Shown: positions 1 through 6,514 of the stretch, one piece after another | Position numbering within the stretch: position 1 is the first letter of the stretch | How the letters are laid out: each line of letters begins with the position of its first letter | DNA from: Actinomycetota bacterium | Lineage (GTDB): Bacteria; Actinomycetota; Thermoleophilia; Gaiellales; Gaiellaceae | DNA: 12,097 bases | Direction: 5' to 3' | Assembly (NCBI GenBank): GCA_013813345.1 | Contig: JACCRW010000221.1 | Span: forward strand, 1 to 12,097 | Made by a program: the position numbers and the translations under genes | The notes under the pieces: generated by a model | The model's input: only the letters and a program-made list of their open reading frames with translations | The model's database searches: none | What the model was told of the DNA's origin: nothing

Positions 1-1379
1 TGCCGAGCGAGCCGGAAGACGTCGGTCTTGAAGACGTCCTTGATCAGCGCGAAGCCGCCGGCCAGGTCGCCGTAGAGCGTCGAGTAGCCGACCGAGAGCT
101 CGGACTTGTTGCCCGTCGCGAGCACGAGCCAGCCGTGCGTGTTCGAGAGCGCCATCAGCAGCATTCCGCGCACGCGCGCCTGGAGATTCTCGGCCGCCAG
201 TCCCTCGAGCCCGCCAGCGACCTCGTCGAGCGCGACGACCGCCGACTCGATCGGCAGCTCGCGGAAGTCGCAGCCGAGATTCTCCGCTAACCGCTCCGCG
301 TCGGTGCGCGTCCCCTCGGACGAGTAGCGAGACGACATCGAGACGCAGTGGACGCGCTCCGGCCCGAGCGCGTCGACCGCGAGCGCCGCGACGACGGCAG
401 AGTCGATCCCGCCGGAGAGACCGAGCACGACCTCGCGGAAGCCGTTCTTGCCCACGTAGTCGGTCAGCGCGAGGACGAGCGCCCGCCGCATCTGCTCGAG
501 CGGATCCGCGAACGGCACGACCGAGCCCGCTCGAACGAGACTTTGTGTTGGAACAACACTTTCTCCGAGCTCGACCAGCTCGGGCTCCTGCTCGTCCTCC
601 CGCTCGCGGGCGAGTGAGCGCCGGCGCACGTCGCGGAGTCGTCGCGCGATCGCCTCGGTCGGATCGACGTCCACGACGAGCAGAGCTTCCTCGAAGCCAG
701 GAGCGCGCGCCACCACCTCCCCCTCGTCGTCGAGCACCACCGAGTGCCCGTCGAAGACGAGCTCGTCCTGGCCGCCGACGAGGTTGCAGAACGCGAGGAA
801 GGCCGAGTTGTCCCGCGCGCGGGTGACGAGCATCTTCTCGCGGTCCTCCGCCTTGCCCACGTGAAAGGGCGAGGCGGAGATGTTCACGAGCAACTCGGCG
901 CCGGCAAGCGCCAGATCGGTTGCGGGCGGGCCGGGCTGCCAGATGTCCTCGCAGACGGTCGGCCCGACGAGCGTCTGCCCGAGCCGCAACAGGACGAGCT
1001 CGCGGCCGGGTGCGAAGTAGCGATCCTCGTCGAAGACGCCGTAGTTCGGCAGATAGCGCTTTCTGTAGACCGACCGGACCTCGCCGTCTGCGCAGACAGC
1101 GCAGGCATTGAAGAGATCCCGGTCGAACCAGGGCGTCCCGACGAGCGCCGTCACCTCCGTGCAGGCCGCGGCGATCTGGCGCAGCGATCGCTCGGCTGCG
1201 CGCACGAAGGCGGGTCGCAGCAGGAGATCCTCCGGTGGATAGCCGGTCACGGCCAGCTCGGGGAAGAGCACGAGCTCGGCGCCCTCTCTGCGCGCGTCGG
1301 CGAGAGACGAGAGAATGCGCTCGCGGTTGCCGTCCAGGTCGCCGACGACGACGTTGATCTGGGCGAGCGCGAGCCGCAC
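1..1379 (-). CDS. nadE: Glutamine-dependent NAD+ synthetase (partial, 3' end beyond window)
   Basis: Makes NAD+ from deamido-NAD+, ATP and glutamine in the cytosol, the last step of NAD biosynthesis. About 459 residues are visible. The N-terminal nitrilase-type glutaminase domain (about 1-260) has its catalytic triad in place: Glu41 in FPELAVTGYPPED, Lys107 in YRKRYLPNYG and Cys143 in GPTVCEDIW. A linker follows, then the ATP-pyrophosphatase domain with the P-loop SGGIDSA at 322-328 and later TGNKSELSVGY. Known bacterial enzymes of this short type are about 570-600 aa, so roughly 110-140 residues are missing at the left edge. The GTG start is chosen because VRLALAQIN matches the usual beginning of the glutaminase domain and because a TAGGAT box ends 6 nt upstream. 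It is divergent from the hotdog gene at 1397. The family is clear. Confidence 0.96.
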   Translation of the reverse strand, partial: MRLALAQINVVVGDLDGNRERILSSLADARREGAELVLFPELAVTGYPPEDLLLRPAFVRAAERSLRQIAAACTEVTALVGTPWFDRDLFNACAVCADGEVRSVYRKRYLPNYGVFDEDRYFAPGRELVLLRLGQTLVGPTVCEDIWQPGPPATDLALAGAELLVNISASPFHVGKAEDREKMLVTRARDNSAFLAFCNLVGGQDELVFDGHSVVLDDEGEVVARAPGFEEALLVVDVDPTEAIARRLRDVRRRSLAREREDEQEPELVELGESVVPTQSLVRAGSVVPFADPLEQMRRALVLALTDYVGKNGFREVVLGLSGGIDSAVVAALAVDALGPERVHCVSMSSRYSSEGTRTDAERLAENLGCDFRELPIESAVVALDEVAGGLEGLAAENLQARVRGMLLMALSNTHGWLVLATGNKSELSVGYSTLYGDLAGGFALIKDVFKTDVFRLAR

Positions 1380-1384
1380 GACTC

Positions 1385-1390
1385 GATCCT
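1385..1390 (+). promoter_or_regulatory. Possible -10 of the hotdog gene, overlapping the nadE -10
   Basis: GATCCT lies 6 nt before the TTG start at 1397. It keeps only the A at position 2 and the T at position 6 of the -10 consensus. It occupies five of the six bases of the nadE -10 on the opposite strand. Weak on its own; supported by the same spacing at other genes here. Confidence 0.3.
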
Positions 1391-1391
1391 A
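1386..1391 (-). promoter_or_regulatory. -10 box of nadE, probably leaderless transcript
   Basis: On the minus strand this reads TAGGAT, followed by 6 nt and the GTG start. It matches the actinobacterial TANNNT -10, and the spacing places the expected +1 at the start codon. No convincing -35 is visible. Confidence 0.6.
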
Positions 1392-1396
1392 CCGGT

Positions 1397-2092
1397 TTGC
1401 GACTCTCAGGCGAAAACATCCTCATCGAGCGCCGATTCCGCGGACCGGAAGGCTCCGCGAACGGCGGCTACGCGGCCGGGCTGTTGGCCTCGCGGCTGGA
1501 CGGGCCGGCCGAGGTCACGTTGCGGCTGCCGCCGCCGCTCGAGCGGCGGCTCGCGATCGAGGCTCGTGGCGACGGGATGGTCCTCCTCGACGGCGAAGCG
1601 ATCGTCGCCGAAGCGATCCCCGCCGATGTCGAGCTCGAGGTGCCGGCGAGCGTCTCGTGGGAGGAGTCGATCGAGGCGAGCCGCCACTGCCTTCCATTCG
1701 AGGCGGATGCCTTCCGCGGCTGCTTCAGCTGCGGAAGGCTCCGGACCGAGGGCGACGGGCTGCACATCTTTCCGGGTCGAGTCGCACCGGTGGATGCCGT
1801 CGCGGCACCCTGGATCGCCCGCGAGGTCTCGATTCCGGTGGTCTGGGCCGCGATCGACTGCTCGGGGGCCTATGCACTGAGCGCGCAGGGCCGCGGCGAG
1901 ACGCTCCTCGGGCGGATGGCCGCGCGCATCGAGCGGCTGCCGGAGGAAGAGGAGCGCTGCATCGTCGTTGGCTGGCCGATCGGCGAGGAGGGGCGGCGGC
2001 TCTACGCCGGGACGGCGCTCCGGTCGGCTGAGGGCGAGCTGCTCGCGCTCGCCCGCCAGACCTGGATCGTGCCGCGAACCCAGACCAAGTAA
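1397..2092 (+). CDS. Hotdog-fold (thioesterase-like) family protein
   Basis: A 231-aa protein resembling an actinobacterial hotdog-fold family related to acyl-CoA thioesterases. Visible hallmarks are an early glycine-rich GPEGSANGGYAAGLLA (16-31), the H97-C98 pair, a CFSCG segment with Cys109 and Cys112, GDGLHIFPG (119-127), and PVVWAAIDCSGAYA (147-160), where the second hotdog repeat normally begins. The substrate is unknown; an acyl-CoA or acyl-carrier substrate is only the family expectation. The TTG start is favoured because the conserved segment begins within 16 residues, the reading frame is closed at 1355, and no ATG or GTG precedes the domain. No Shine-Dalgarno is seen. The start is divergent from nadE, and the gene converges on the SDR ending at 2109. 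Family confidence is good, function low. Confidence 0.75.
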   Translation: MRLSGENILIERRFRGPEGSANGGYAAGLLASRLDGPAEVTLRLPPPLERRLAIEARGDGMVLLDGEAIVAEAIPADVELEVPASVSWEESIEASRHCLPFEADAFRGCFSCGRLRTEGDGLHIFPGRVAPVDAVAAPWIAREVSIPVVWAAIDCSGAYALSAQGRGETLLGRMAARIERLPEEEERCIVVGWPIGEEGRRLYAGTALRSAEGELLALARQTWIVPRTQTK

Positions 2093-2104
2093 CAGACTGT
2101 TACT
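2088..2104. repeat. 17-bp perfect palindrome across the stop codon of the hotdog gene
   Basis: AGTAACAG-A-CTGTTACT, two 8-bp arms around one base, sits between convergent genes and includes the TAA stop (2090-2092). It is A/T-rich compared with its surroundings. As RNA it would need a slightly larger loop, and no T-run follows, so it is a poor intrinsic terminator. It could also be a protein-binding site. Confidence 0.4.
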
Positions 2105-2108
2105 AGGT

Positions 2109-2849
2109 CTACTCGCGTCGCAGCCGGATCGCGTTCAGATCGTCGGCGAGGATCCGCGGGATCCGCTCCTCGAGCGCGTCCGGTGGATCGTGCTCCGCGT
2201 GGAGGTACCGGCCCGAGAGCGCATCGAAGCGACCCGAGGCAAGCTCGCGCACGAGCCGCGGCGCCAGCTCCGGCGGCGTCCAGGGAGCGTCTTCGGGGAA
2301 GCGGTCGCCGGTCATCTGCGTGTTGACCAGACCGGGACTGATCACGAAGACCTTGATCCCCTCCGGCGCCACCTGCCTCGCGAGCACCTCGCCGAAGCGG
2401 CCGACCGCAGCCTTGCTCGCCGCGTAGGCGCCCGAGGTCGAGCCGGGAAGATGGGCGGCGCCGCTACCGGTGATCACGATCCGGCCGCCGCCGCGTTCGA
2501 TCATCCCCGGCAGGGCGAGCCGACAGGTGAGATAGGCGCCGAGCACGTTGACCTCGAAGACGTGCCACCACGCCTCGAGCTCGGTCTGCCACGATTCCTC
2601 CCACATGGCGATGCCCGCATTCGCGACGAGTAGGCCGATCGGCTCCGCCGCCGCGATCATTCGCTCGACGTCCTCGCGCTTCGAAACGTCGCCGACGACC
2701 GCCTCGCCGTCGATCTCCCGCGCGACCTCCTCCACCTGGTCGCCCGTGCGGCCGGTCACCGTCACGTGCCAGCCGTGCGCGGCCAGCTCGCGGGCGATTC
2801 CGGCGCCGATCCCGCGGCCTGCGCCGGTGACAAGAGCTCTAGACGACAT
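2109..2849 (-). CDS. SDR family NAD(P)-dependent oxidoreductase
   Basis: A 246-aa classical short-chain dehydrogenase/reductase. The cofactor loop TGAGRGIG is at 8-15 and NAG at 77-79. Asn101, Ser129, Tyr142 and Lys146 (YAASK) form the catalytic tetrad. Arg34 after the second strand suggests NADP(H) preference, by inference. It overlaps the upstream acyl-CoA synthetase by 11 nt and has a good ribosome site (AAGGAG, 7 nt spacing) inside that gene, so the two are co-transcribed. It probably acts on a hydroxy- or keto-acyl intermediate linked to the synthetase product, but the substrate cannot be read from the sequence. Length is normal for the family and no residue is missing. Confidence 0.92.
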   Translation of the reverse strand: MSSRALVTGAGRGIGAGIARELAAHGWHVTVTGRTGDQVEEVAREIDGEAVVGDVSKREDVERMIAAAEPIGLLVANAGIAMWEESWQTELEAWWHVFEVNVLGAYLTCRLALPGMIERGGGRIVITGSGAAHLPGSTSGAYAASKAAVGRFGEVLARQVAPEGIKVFVISPGLVNTQMTGDRFPEDAPWTPPELAPRLVRELASGRFDALSGRYLHAEHDPPDALEERIPRILADDLNAIRLRRE

Positions 2850-4728
2850 TCGCGATCTCCTTCAGGGTGTCTGGGTTCTCCAGGGTCGAGAGGTCGCCGG
2901 GATCCTCTCCAAGCGCCGTCGCTCGAACGGCCCGGCGGACGATCTTCGCGCTCCGGGTCTTCGGCAGCGCGCTGACGAAGAGAACGCGCTCCGGCGCGAA
3001 CGCCTTCCCGAGCGCGGACGCGACGACGGCCTTGACGCCGTCCGCATCGGCCTCCGCTCCCGGCTTCAGGCCGCAGAAGAGCCACGCGACCTCACCCTTG
3101 ATCTCGTGCGGAATCCCGATCGCGGCCGCCTCTACCACCGCCGGATGGTCGAGCGCCGCCGACTCGAGCTCGGCCGGGCCGATCCGCTTGCCGGCGATGT
3201 TGAGTGTGTCGTCGGAGCGGCCGTGCAGGAACCAGTAGCCATCCTCGTCCACCGAGGCCCAGTCGCCGTGCGTCCAGATACCGGGGAACCTGCTCCAGTA
3301 CGTCTCGAGGTAGCGGGCGTCGTCGCCCCAGATCCCGCGCGTCATCCCCGGCCAGGCGTGCGTGCAGACGAGCTCGCCGACCTCGCCTCGCAGGGGGTTG
3401 CCCGCGGGTGAGTAGACGTCCATCGCCTGCCCGAGCGCCGGGAACCCGAGCGAGCAGGGCTTCGACGGCGCCATCGGCGTCACCGAGAGGAAGCAGGCGC
3501 CCACCTCGGTGCCGCCGGAGATGTTGACGATCGGAATCCGACCGCTGTCGGCCACGTGCTCGTCCAGCCAGTCGTATGGGCCGGCATTCCACGGCTCGCC
3601 CGTCGTCGTGATCGCCCGCAGCGAGGAGAGATCGGCGTTCGGCTCGCCCTTCGGGATCAGCGCTCGGATCAGCGTCGGCGAAACCCCGAGCATCGTCACC
3701 TGCTCTTCCTCGACGAGGCGCCAGAGGCGGTCGTCGGGCCAGTCCGGCGCGCCCTCCATGTAGACGACGCTCGCGCCGAGCGCACCGGCGCCGACCACCG
3801 TCCAAGGCCCCATGATCCAGCCCATGTCCGTCGCGAAGAGGACGCGGTCGCCGGCGCGGATGTCCGACTGGTACGCGGCCTCGCGGGCGATCGAAAGGAG
3901 GAAGCCGCCGTGCACGTGCAAGGCCCCCTTCGGCCGTCCCGTCGTCCCGGATGTGTATGCGAGGAGGTACGGGTGCTCGGCGGGCACATCGAGCGGCGGC
4001 AGCGTCCCCTCTCCGAGCGGCACGCTCCACGTCCGCTCGTCGCGGCGCCACTCGACGACGTGCTCGACCGACGGCGCCTCACGCAGCGCCTCCTCGATCG
4101 TCTCCCGCATCGGCGTCCGTCTGCCGCGCCGGTATGACAAGTCGGCGGTGACGACGACCTTTGCCTCGGAGTCCCGGAGCCGCTGCGCCACGGCCGCCGC
4201 GCCGAAGCCGGAGAAGATCGGCACCTGGATCGCTCCGAGGTGTGCGCAGGCATGCGAAGCAACTGCGACCTCCGGGCACATCGGCAGATAGATCGCGACT
4301 CGGTCGCCCGCTGCGACTCCCAGGGTCGCGAGGCTCTGCGCGAGCTTCGCGACGTGGAGAGAGAGTCCCGCGAACGTCCATTCGTCTCGGGTGCCGTCCT
4401 CGCCGCGAAAGATCGCCGCGGGAGCGTCCGGTGTCCGCGCCGCCCACACGTGGACGCACGCCGTCGCCAGGTTCAGTCGCGCGCCCTCGAACCAGGTTGT
4501 CCACTCGATCCCGCGGGAATCGTCACGGACGTGCTCCCACGGCGCTGCGAGCTCGAGCTCCAGATCGTCGACGACCGCGCGCCAGAATCGGTCGGGCTCG
4601 TCGACCGAGAGCCGGTGCAGCGAGGGGTAATCGGAGCAGCCGAGCGCGTGCGCCAGCCGGGCCACGTTCGCGCGCTCGAGCTGCTCCGCGGAGGGCGTCC
4701 AGGTAAACGTCGCGTCCGTGGTGGCCAC
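2839..4728 (-). CDS. AMP-forming acyl-CoA synthetase (acetyl-CoA synthetase-like)
   Basis: Activates a carboxylic acid to its CoA thioester via an acyl-AMP, in the cytosol. The 629-aa reading has an acetyl-CoA-synthetase-type N-terminal cap (about 1-100), the P-loop YTSGTTGRPKGAL (258-270), ISGGTEVG (403-410), the THGDW segment (486-490), the hinge GRSDDTLNIAGKR (503-515) and the C-terminal PKTRSAKIVRR with the adenylation lysine Lys595. The WWQTE motif of true acetyl-CoA synthetases is replaced by NISGGTE, so acetate is probably not the main substrate; a branched, longer or aromatic acid is possible. GTG at 4728 is preferred over GTG at 4767 because the latter adds 13 residues unlike the family and a GATGAT box lies 6 nt upstream of 4728. 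It forms an operon with the SDR. Confidence 0.9.
   Translation of the reverse strand: MATTDATFTWTPSAEQLERANVARLAHALGCSDYPSLHRLSVDEPDRFWRAVVDDLELELAAPWEHVRDDSRGIEWTTWFEGARLNLATACVHVWAARTPDAPAAIFRGEDGTRDEWTFAGLSLHVAKLAQSLATLGVAAGDRVAIYLPMCPEVAVASHACAHLGAIQVPIFSGFGAAAVAQRLRDSEAKVVVTADLSYRRGRRTPMRETIEEALREAPSVEHVVEWRRDERTWSVPLGEGTLPPLDVPAEHPYLLAYTSGTTGRPKGALHVHGGFLLSIAREAAYQSDIRAGDRVLFATDMGWIMGPWTVVGAGALGASVVYMEGAPDWPDDRLWRLVEEEQVTMLGVSPTLIRALIPKGEPNADLSSLRAITTTGEPWNAGPYDWLDEHVADSGRIPIVNISGGTEVGACFLSVTPMAPSKPCSLGFPALGQAMDVYSPAGNPLRGEVGELVCTHAWPGMTRGIWGDDARYLETYWSRFPGIWTHGDWASVDEDGYWFLHGRSDDTLNIAGKRIGPAELESAALDHPAVVEAAAIGIPHEIKGEVAWLFCGLKPGAEADADGVKAVVASALGKAFAPERVLFVSALPKTRSAKIVRRAVRATALGEDPGDLSTLENPDTLKEIANVV
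2857..2862 (-). promoter_or_regulatory. Ribosome binding site of the SDR, inside the acyl-CoA synthetase gene
   Basis: AAGGAG on the minus strand, 7 nt before the ATG at 2849. It confirms the start that overlaps the upstream gene by 11 nt. This internal operon gene uses SD initiation, unlike several first genes in the window. Confidence 0.75.
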
Positions 4729-4734
4729 GCGGCG

Positions 4735-4740
4735 ATCATC
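4735..4740 (-). promoter_or_regulatory. Possible -10 of the acyl-CoA synthetase operon
   Basis: GATGAT on the minus strand, then 6 nt, then the GTG at 4728. It deviates from TANNNT at the first base, but the spacing is the same as at other genes here. No clear -35. Confidence 0.35.
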
Positions 4741-4776
4741 GCAGACGCCTATCGAACCGGCGGCCACGGGCAGGTC

Positions 4777-4815
4777 GGACCGTGGCCAGCCGGACCGTGG
4801 CCAGCCGGACCGTGG
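4777..4815. repeat. 15-bp direct tandem repeat, 2.6 copies
   Basis: The unit GGACCGTGGCCAGCC occurs at 4777-4791 and 4792-4806 exactly, followed by a partial copy GGACCGTGG at 4807-4815. Each unit contains the near-palindrome GGCCA. It lies about 50 bp upstream of the acyl-CoA synthetase start. Confidence 0.9.
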
Positions 4816-4817
4816 AA

Positions 4818-4843
4818 CGTCCCCGGCTGCGGCTCCGGGGACG
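4818..4843. repeat. Inverted repeat, 9-bp GC-rich arms, 8-nt loop
   Basis: CGTCCCCGG at 4818-4826 pairs perfectly with CCGGGGACG at 4835-4843. No T-run follows on either strand, so it is not a typical intrinsic terminator. It directly follows the tandem repeat. Confidence 0.6.
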
Positions 4844-4941
4844 ATCCTGGTGAGGCGCTGGCCACCTGGGCGACGCTCCGGCGGACGTGACTCTGCGGCT
4901 CAGTCACGGCCTCCGGTTTGCGGCGGTCGCATCTCGGTGGC

Positions 4942-4983
4942 GCGCCCTTGCTTCGCCTGGCGTCCGGCGAGCAAGTTGGGCGC
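4942..4983. repeat. Long imperfect inverted repeat
   Basis: GCGCCC (4942-4947) pairs with GGGCGC (4978-4983), TTGCT (4948-4952) with AGCAA (4970-4974), and CGCC (4954-4957) with GGCG (4966-4969). That leaves one bulged T and an unpaired GTT on one side. No T-run follows. It could be a structured RNA element or an operator; role unknown. Confidence 0.5.
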
Positions 4984-5006
4984 ACTCTAGGAGCCATGTC
5001 CGGAAA

Positions 5007-5027
5007 AGTCAAGTAGCGCAGTCAAGT
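5007..5027. promoter_or_regulatory. 8-bp direct repeat upstream of the regulator, possible operator
   Basis: AGTCAAGT occurs at 5007-5014 and again at 5020-5027, a 13-bp period. The second copy ends 10 bp before the candidate -10 (TAAGCT, 5038-5043). It is a natural place for the regulator to bind its own promoter, but that is inference. Confidence 0.4.
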
Positions 5028-5037
5028 GATTCGGTGT

Positions 5038-5043
5038 TAAGCT
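5038..5043 (+). promoter_or_regulatory. Candidate -10 of the regulator gene
   Basis: TAAGCT fits TANNNT, but no -35 consensus lies 16-18 bp upstream. If used, the mRNA would have a leader of about 94 nt, in contrast to the leaderless genes around it. Confidence 0.3.
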
Positions 5044-5122
5044 TGCTTCACTCGCCGGTGGAAGCAAATCCATCTCCTCAAAGATCCCCGCAAAGGGGTA
5101 CGCGCGTCGGTTCACATCCGAC
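5043..5122 (+). other. Potentially structured 5' leader of the regulator mRNA
   Basis: Successive hairpins can be drawn: TTGCTTC (5043-5049) with GAAGCAA (5061-5067); CCCC-GCAAA-GGGG (5086-5098); and GTCGG (5106-5110) with CCGAC (5118-5122). Two GCAAA segments lie 26 nt apart with a small ATCT/AGAT hairpin between them, loosely recalling part of the c-di-GMP-I riboswitch core. The pairing around it and the 3' half do not match that family. No Shine-Dalgarno precedes the ATG at 5144. Confidence 0.3.
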
Positions 5123-5143
5123 TTCACTGAATCAACCACCGCC

Positions 5144-6493
5144 ATGAACGAAGCCATCCACACCGCCCACCGCCACACCGCTGCGCCCCCCTCGTCCGGG
5201 CGCCTCGGCGATCGGCTCCGTCTCCTGCGCGTCTCGGCAGGCCTGACCCAGACGGAGCTCGCGGGCGAGCGGTTCTCGAAGGAGTACGTCAGTCAGATCG
5301 AGCGCGGCAAGACGCGCCCGACCCAGGAGACCGTCGAGTGGCTCGCGCAGCGGCTCAACGTCGACTCGGCTTTTCTCGCCAGCGGGGTCTCCACAGACGA
5401 GCGCGGGCGTGTCGAGACGCTGCTCGCCCAGGCGGAGGCACTGACGCAGGCGCACCACTACAAGGATGCGATCGCCGCCTACGGCGACGTGCGCAGCGCC
5501 GTCTCGGCCACGAATGCGGCCGAGCTCGACGTCCGCGCCCGCTCCGGCGAGGCGTGGGCCTGCATGCAGGACGGCGATCCGCGTCGCGGAATCGAGCTTC
5601 TGACCGAGGCACGAGCGCTCGCGGAGAGCCCGGCTTTCTCCGACCTCGACAGGGCCGAGCTCGTCTTCCGCCTCGGCGCATGTCGCTTCAAGCTTGCGAG
5701 CACCGGCACCGCAATCGCCCTGCTCGGCGAGGCGCTCGCGCTCGCGGAGCGCTCCGAGCTCCCGTGCGACGTGCTCCGGGCCGACATCTTCCAATGGCGC
5801 TCACGCTGCCATCGCCGCCAGCGCGACTTCGAGGCCTCGCGCGAGGACGCCGAGCGGGCGCTCGAGCTCTCTCAGGCCGTCGGCGACCGCAGCATGACCG
5901 CGAACAGCTATTTCCAGGCCTCGCTGGTCGCCGAGCGCACCGGTCACTGGGTGCTCTCCCGCAACTACGCCGAGCGCGCCAAGGCGCTCTACCAGGAGCT
6001 GAACGACGAGCGCAACGTCGGTCTCGTGCTGAACAACCTCGGCGGCCTGAACCTCCTCCTCGGCAAGCCCCAGGAGGCGATCGAGCTCCTGAAGGCGGCC
6101 TTTGCCGTAGCGGTCGAGGTCGAGTCGCAGAGCGATGCGGCCATCGCGCTCAGCGGGCTTGGCACCGTGCACCTCCAGCTCGGCAAGTGGGAGGAGGCCG
6201 AGAAGCATGCACGGCACGCGCTGGAGCTGCTCGACGGTCGCGAGGACTATCTCGACCAGATCGGCGGGTCGCAGCTCGTCCTCGGGCGCTCGCTCATGGA
6301 GCGGGGGCAGCTCGACGAGGCGGAGGCGTGCTTCCGGGCCGCCGACGCCGCCTACGAACAGCTTTCCTCTGTCAGCTATCGGGCCGGCGCGTGGGTTGCG
6401 CTCGGCGACCTGGCTGCTCGCCGCGGCGACGATCCGGAGGCGGCTCGCCTCTTCCGGAACGCGGCCGAGGCTCTCCAGGACATCCGCTTCTAG
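5144..6493 (+). CDS. XRE-family HTH regulator with TPR array (RRNPP-like)
   Basis: A 449-aa cytosolic protein. Residues 21-81 form an XRE/Cro-type helix-turn-helix (GLTQTELAGERFSKEYVSQIERGKTRPT spans the two key helices, written here only as a landmark from 33 to 60). From about 85 to the end it is helical with tetratricopeptide repeats. The clearest carry the LG-x-L-x(2)-G-x(2)-EA pattern, such as LGGLNLLLGKPQEA, LGTVHLQLGKWEEA and LGDLAARRGDDPEA. This order (DNA-binding head, TPR peptide-binding body) is that of PlcR, NprR, Rgg and PrgX, and the length is near that of NprR (about 420 aa). A 37-codon secreted-looking peptide gene follows after 21 nt. Ligand binding is inferred. Alternatives are a stand-alone XRE-TPR regulator of development or stress. 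The start has no SD, but no better one lies upstream of the HTH. Confidence 0.88.
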   Translation: MNEAIHTAHRHTAAPPSSGRLGDRLRLLRVSAGLTQTELAGERFSKEYVSQIERGKTRPTQETVEWLAQRLNVDSAFLASGVSTDERGRVETLLAQAEALTQAHHYKDAIAAYGDVRSAVSATNAAELDVRARSGEAWACMQDGDPRRGIELLTEARALAESPAFSDLDRAELVFRLGACRFKLASTGTAIALLGEALALAERSELPCDVLRADIFQWRSRCHRRQRDFEASREDAERALELSQAVGDRSMTANSYFQASLVAERTGHWVLSRNYAERAKALYQELNDERNVGLVLNNLGGLNLLLGKPQEAIELLKAAFAVAVEVESQSDAAIALSGLGTVHLQLGKWEEAEKHARHALELLDGREDYLDQIGGSQLVLGRSLMERGQLDEAEACFRAADAAYEQLSSVSYRAGAWVALGDLAARRGDDPEAARLFRNAAEALQDIRF

Positions 6494-6501
6494 AACACGA
6501 A

Positions 6502-6507
6502 AGGAGG
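6502..6507 (+). promoter_or_regulatory. Strong Shine-Dalgarno of the small peptide gene
   Basis: AGGAGG within AAAGGAGGT, 7 nt before the ATG at 6515. It is the best SD in the window and the main evidence that the short ORF is translated. Confidence 0.85.
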
Positions 6508-6514
6508 TTCAAAG

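Larger units (their letters stand above)
4729..5143. other. 415-bp intergenic region between divergent acyl-CoA synthetase and regulator genes
   Basis: I see no convincing protein gene here. It holds a 15-bp tandem repeat (4777-4815) and inverted repeats at 4818-4843 (9-bp arms), 4886-4908 (7-bp arms) and 4942-4983 (15 pairs with one bulged T and a 3-nt internal asymmetry). It also holds an 8-bp direct repeat (5007-5027), a candidate -10 (5038-5043) and a leader able to form hairpins (5043-5122). In a genome where most gaps are under 30 bp, this size suggests regulatory or RNA content. Confidence 0.7.

Noticed and set aside
4729..4767. A 13-residue longer start for the acyl-CoA synthetase (GTG at 4767).
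   Set aside because: The extra residues do not resemble the family, there is no SD, and the GTG at 4728 has a -10-like box at the right distance.
4996..5016. Six-codon ORF (ATG to TAG) upstream of the regulator with an AGGAG in front, a possible upstream leader peptide.
   Set aside because: The AGGAG is only about 2 nt from the ATG, too close for a ribosome site. It lies upstream of the candidate -10 and overlaps the direct repeat, so it is probably not transcribed with the regulator.
5043..5143. A true c-di-GMP-I riboswitch.
   Set aside because: Only the spaced GCAAA elements match. The CC/GG pairing around the middle hairpin and the 3' half with its conserved bases are absent.
5132..6217. 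Long open frames on the minus strand and in the third plus frame across the regulator gene.
   Set aside because: These are high-GC shadow frames, rich in Arg/Ala/Gly. They show no domain, whereas the chosen frame has a clear HTH and TPRs.
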